From: Pseudobutyrivibrio sp.
Lineage (GTDB): Bacteria; Bacillota; Clostridia; Lachnospirales; Lachnospiraceae
Reading direction: 5' to 3'
DNA: 5,743 nt
Assembly (NCBI GenBank): GCA_017557715.1
Contig: JAFYYE010000313.1
Span: 1-5,743, forward strand
Shown here: in pieces, positions 5,091 through 5,743 of the stretch
Position numbering within the stretch: position 1 is the stretch's first letter
Layout of the letters: each line of letters begins with the position of its first letter
Program-made: the position numbers and the translations under genes
The notes under the pieces: generated by a model
Told to the model about the DNA's origin: nothing
What the model saw: the letters and a program-made list of their open reading frames with translations, nothing else
The model's database searches: none

Positions 5091-5119
5091 ATTATACCCA
5101 ATATATATTTGTATGACAA
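5091..5119 (-). promoter_or_regulatory. Sigma-A-type promoter of the methyltransferase gene
   Basis: On the minus strand TTGTCA (5114-5119), a 17-nt spacer and a perfect TATAAT (5091-5096) predict a start near 5084 and a leader of about 170 nt. It lies 35 nt past the stop codon of the HAD gene, so the methyltransferase is transcribed independently of that gene, apart from any read-through. Confidence 0.85.
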
Positions 5120-5153
5120 TTAAAAATCAAACAAACTCCTCTGTAGATATTAC

Positions 5154-5743
5154 TTATATCAATTCTAAATATTCAAAAGCTTTGTATAATCCATCTTTAT
5201 CAACATCATCTGTAATATAGTCTGCAGCTTCTTTACATTCCTCACCGCCTGAGCCCATGGCTACAGAATAACCACATGCTTCAAACATAGGAATGTCTAC
5301 CTTTGCATCACCAAAGGCTACGGTATCTTCTCGGGATACGCCAAGGTGCTCCAGTAAAACATCCACTGCATGTTTTTTAGATATTCCTTTTACACCTAAG
5401 TCTCCAAAAAGTGCCTTCTCACCTGCACCACCCCAAGTGCCTGCTGTTAAATCAGGGAATTCTACAATTGAATCTAAGTGATCTTGATAACTGTTTAGAA
5501 CAAAAGATACTTTATTTACATCTGAGCGATACAACTCTCCATCAAAAATCATATCAGGAAAAATCTGACGGACGGTTATGTTAGTGCCTCTGCCTTTACG
5601 TGATGAGTACTCCTGCAATACTGGCAAAGAATTTTCCTCAAAATGCTCACTACCAAATAGTCCATTATTACTTTCAAGATAAAAATCAAGATTTCGAGAA
5701 TGACACCAGTCAACAATATGTTTACACTGCTTCGCTGTTATCA
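5154..5743 (-). CDS. Cof-type HAD-IIB family phosphatase, C-terminal part (5' end outside window)
   Basis: The visible 195 residues are the cap domain and C-terminal core of a Cof/YbiV-like HAD hydrolase, a family of cytoplasmic phosphatases acting on sugar phosphates, FMN and similar small substrates. Seen: KGISKKHAVDVLLEHLG with the motif III lysine (about visible residue 122), and FGDAKVDIPMFEACG with the motif IV aspartates (about 145 and 149). These are followed by YSVAMGSGGEECKEAADYIT and a C-terminal GLYKAFEYL typical of the family. The nucleophile motif DxDGT and motif II lie beyond the right edge. An in-frame TTG at 5627 is not the real start, since coding similarity continues upstream to the window end (for example HIVDWCHSRNLDFYLES). 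The substrate cannot be assigned. No clear intrinsic terminator is seen after its stop codon at 5154. Confidence 0.92.
   Translation of the reverse strand, partial: ITAKQCKHIVDWCHSRNLDFYLESNNGLFGSEHFEENSLPVLQEYSSRKGRGTNITVRQIFPDMIFDGELYRSDVNKVSFVLNSYQDHLDSIVEFPDLTAGTWGGAGEKALFGDLGVKGISKKHAVDVLLEHLGVSREDTVAFGDAKVDIPMFEACGYSVAMGSGGEECKEAADYITDDVDKDGLYKAFEYLELI

Overview
The window looks like chromosomal DNA of an AT-rich Firmicute, most likely a member of the Clostridia/Lachnospiraceae. The grounds are the dgt-dnaG gene order typical of that group, strong GGGAGG/AAGGAG ribosome-binding sites, sigma-A-type promoters, a tRNA-Leu without an encoded CCA end, and the style of the proteins. No mobile element, phage gene or CRISPR array was seen. 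The species call is inference.

Layout: every protein gene lies on the minus strand. From left to right these are dnaG (N-terminal two thirds, cut by the left edge), dgt (27 nt upstream of dnaG, same operon), a tRNA-Leu(CAG) with its own promoter and terminator, a gene-free stretch of about 580 nt, a P-loop kinase of the YggC/uridine-kinase-like family overlapping by one base with a YbaK/ProX-type aminoacyl-tRNA deacylase gene, a class I SAM-dependent methyltransferase gene with a long structured leader, and the C-terminal part of a Cof-type HAD phosphatase cut by the right edge.

Two intergenic regions are the most interesting parts. First, positions 2357-2753 carry a plus-strand transcription unit with no convincing protein: a TTGCAA-16-TATAAT promoter, five degenerate tandem copies of a short GGAGGTAYRGTCCACC-type element spaced roughly 50-68 nt, and a long intrinsic terminator whose stem is complete only in the plus-strand RNA because it uses G-U pairs. 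The copies can form the same small hairpin with some compensatory changes. This looks like an undescribed repeat-containing small RNA of about 360 nt; its function is unknown. Second, the methyltransferase gene has a TTGTCA-17-TATAAT promoter and a leader of about 170 nt. The leader encodes an 11-codon peptide (MRKRDKYSVQF) with its own ribosome-binding site, and the end of that ORF is the 5' arm of a strong hairpin. The arrangement resembles leader-peptide attenuators of antibiotic-resistance genes, and the R-K-R sequence fits the +X+ motif at which macrolide-bound ribosomes stall.

Functionally, dgt and dnaG belong to nucleotide-pool control and replication priming. The deacylase-kinase pair is translationally coupled, but its joint role is unclear. 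The methyltransferase appears to be regulated on its own.
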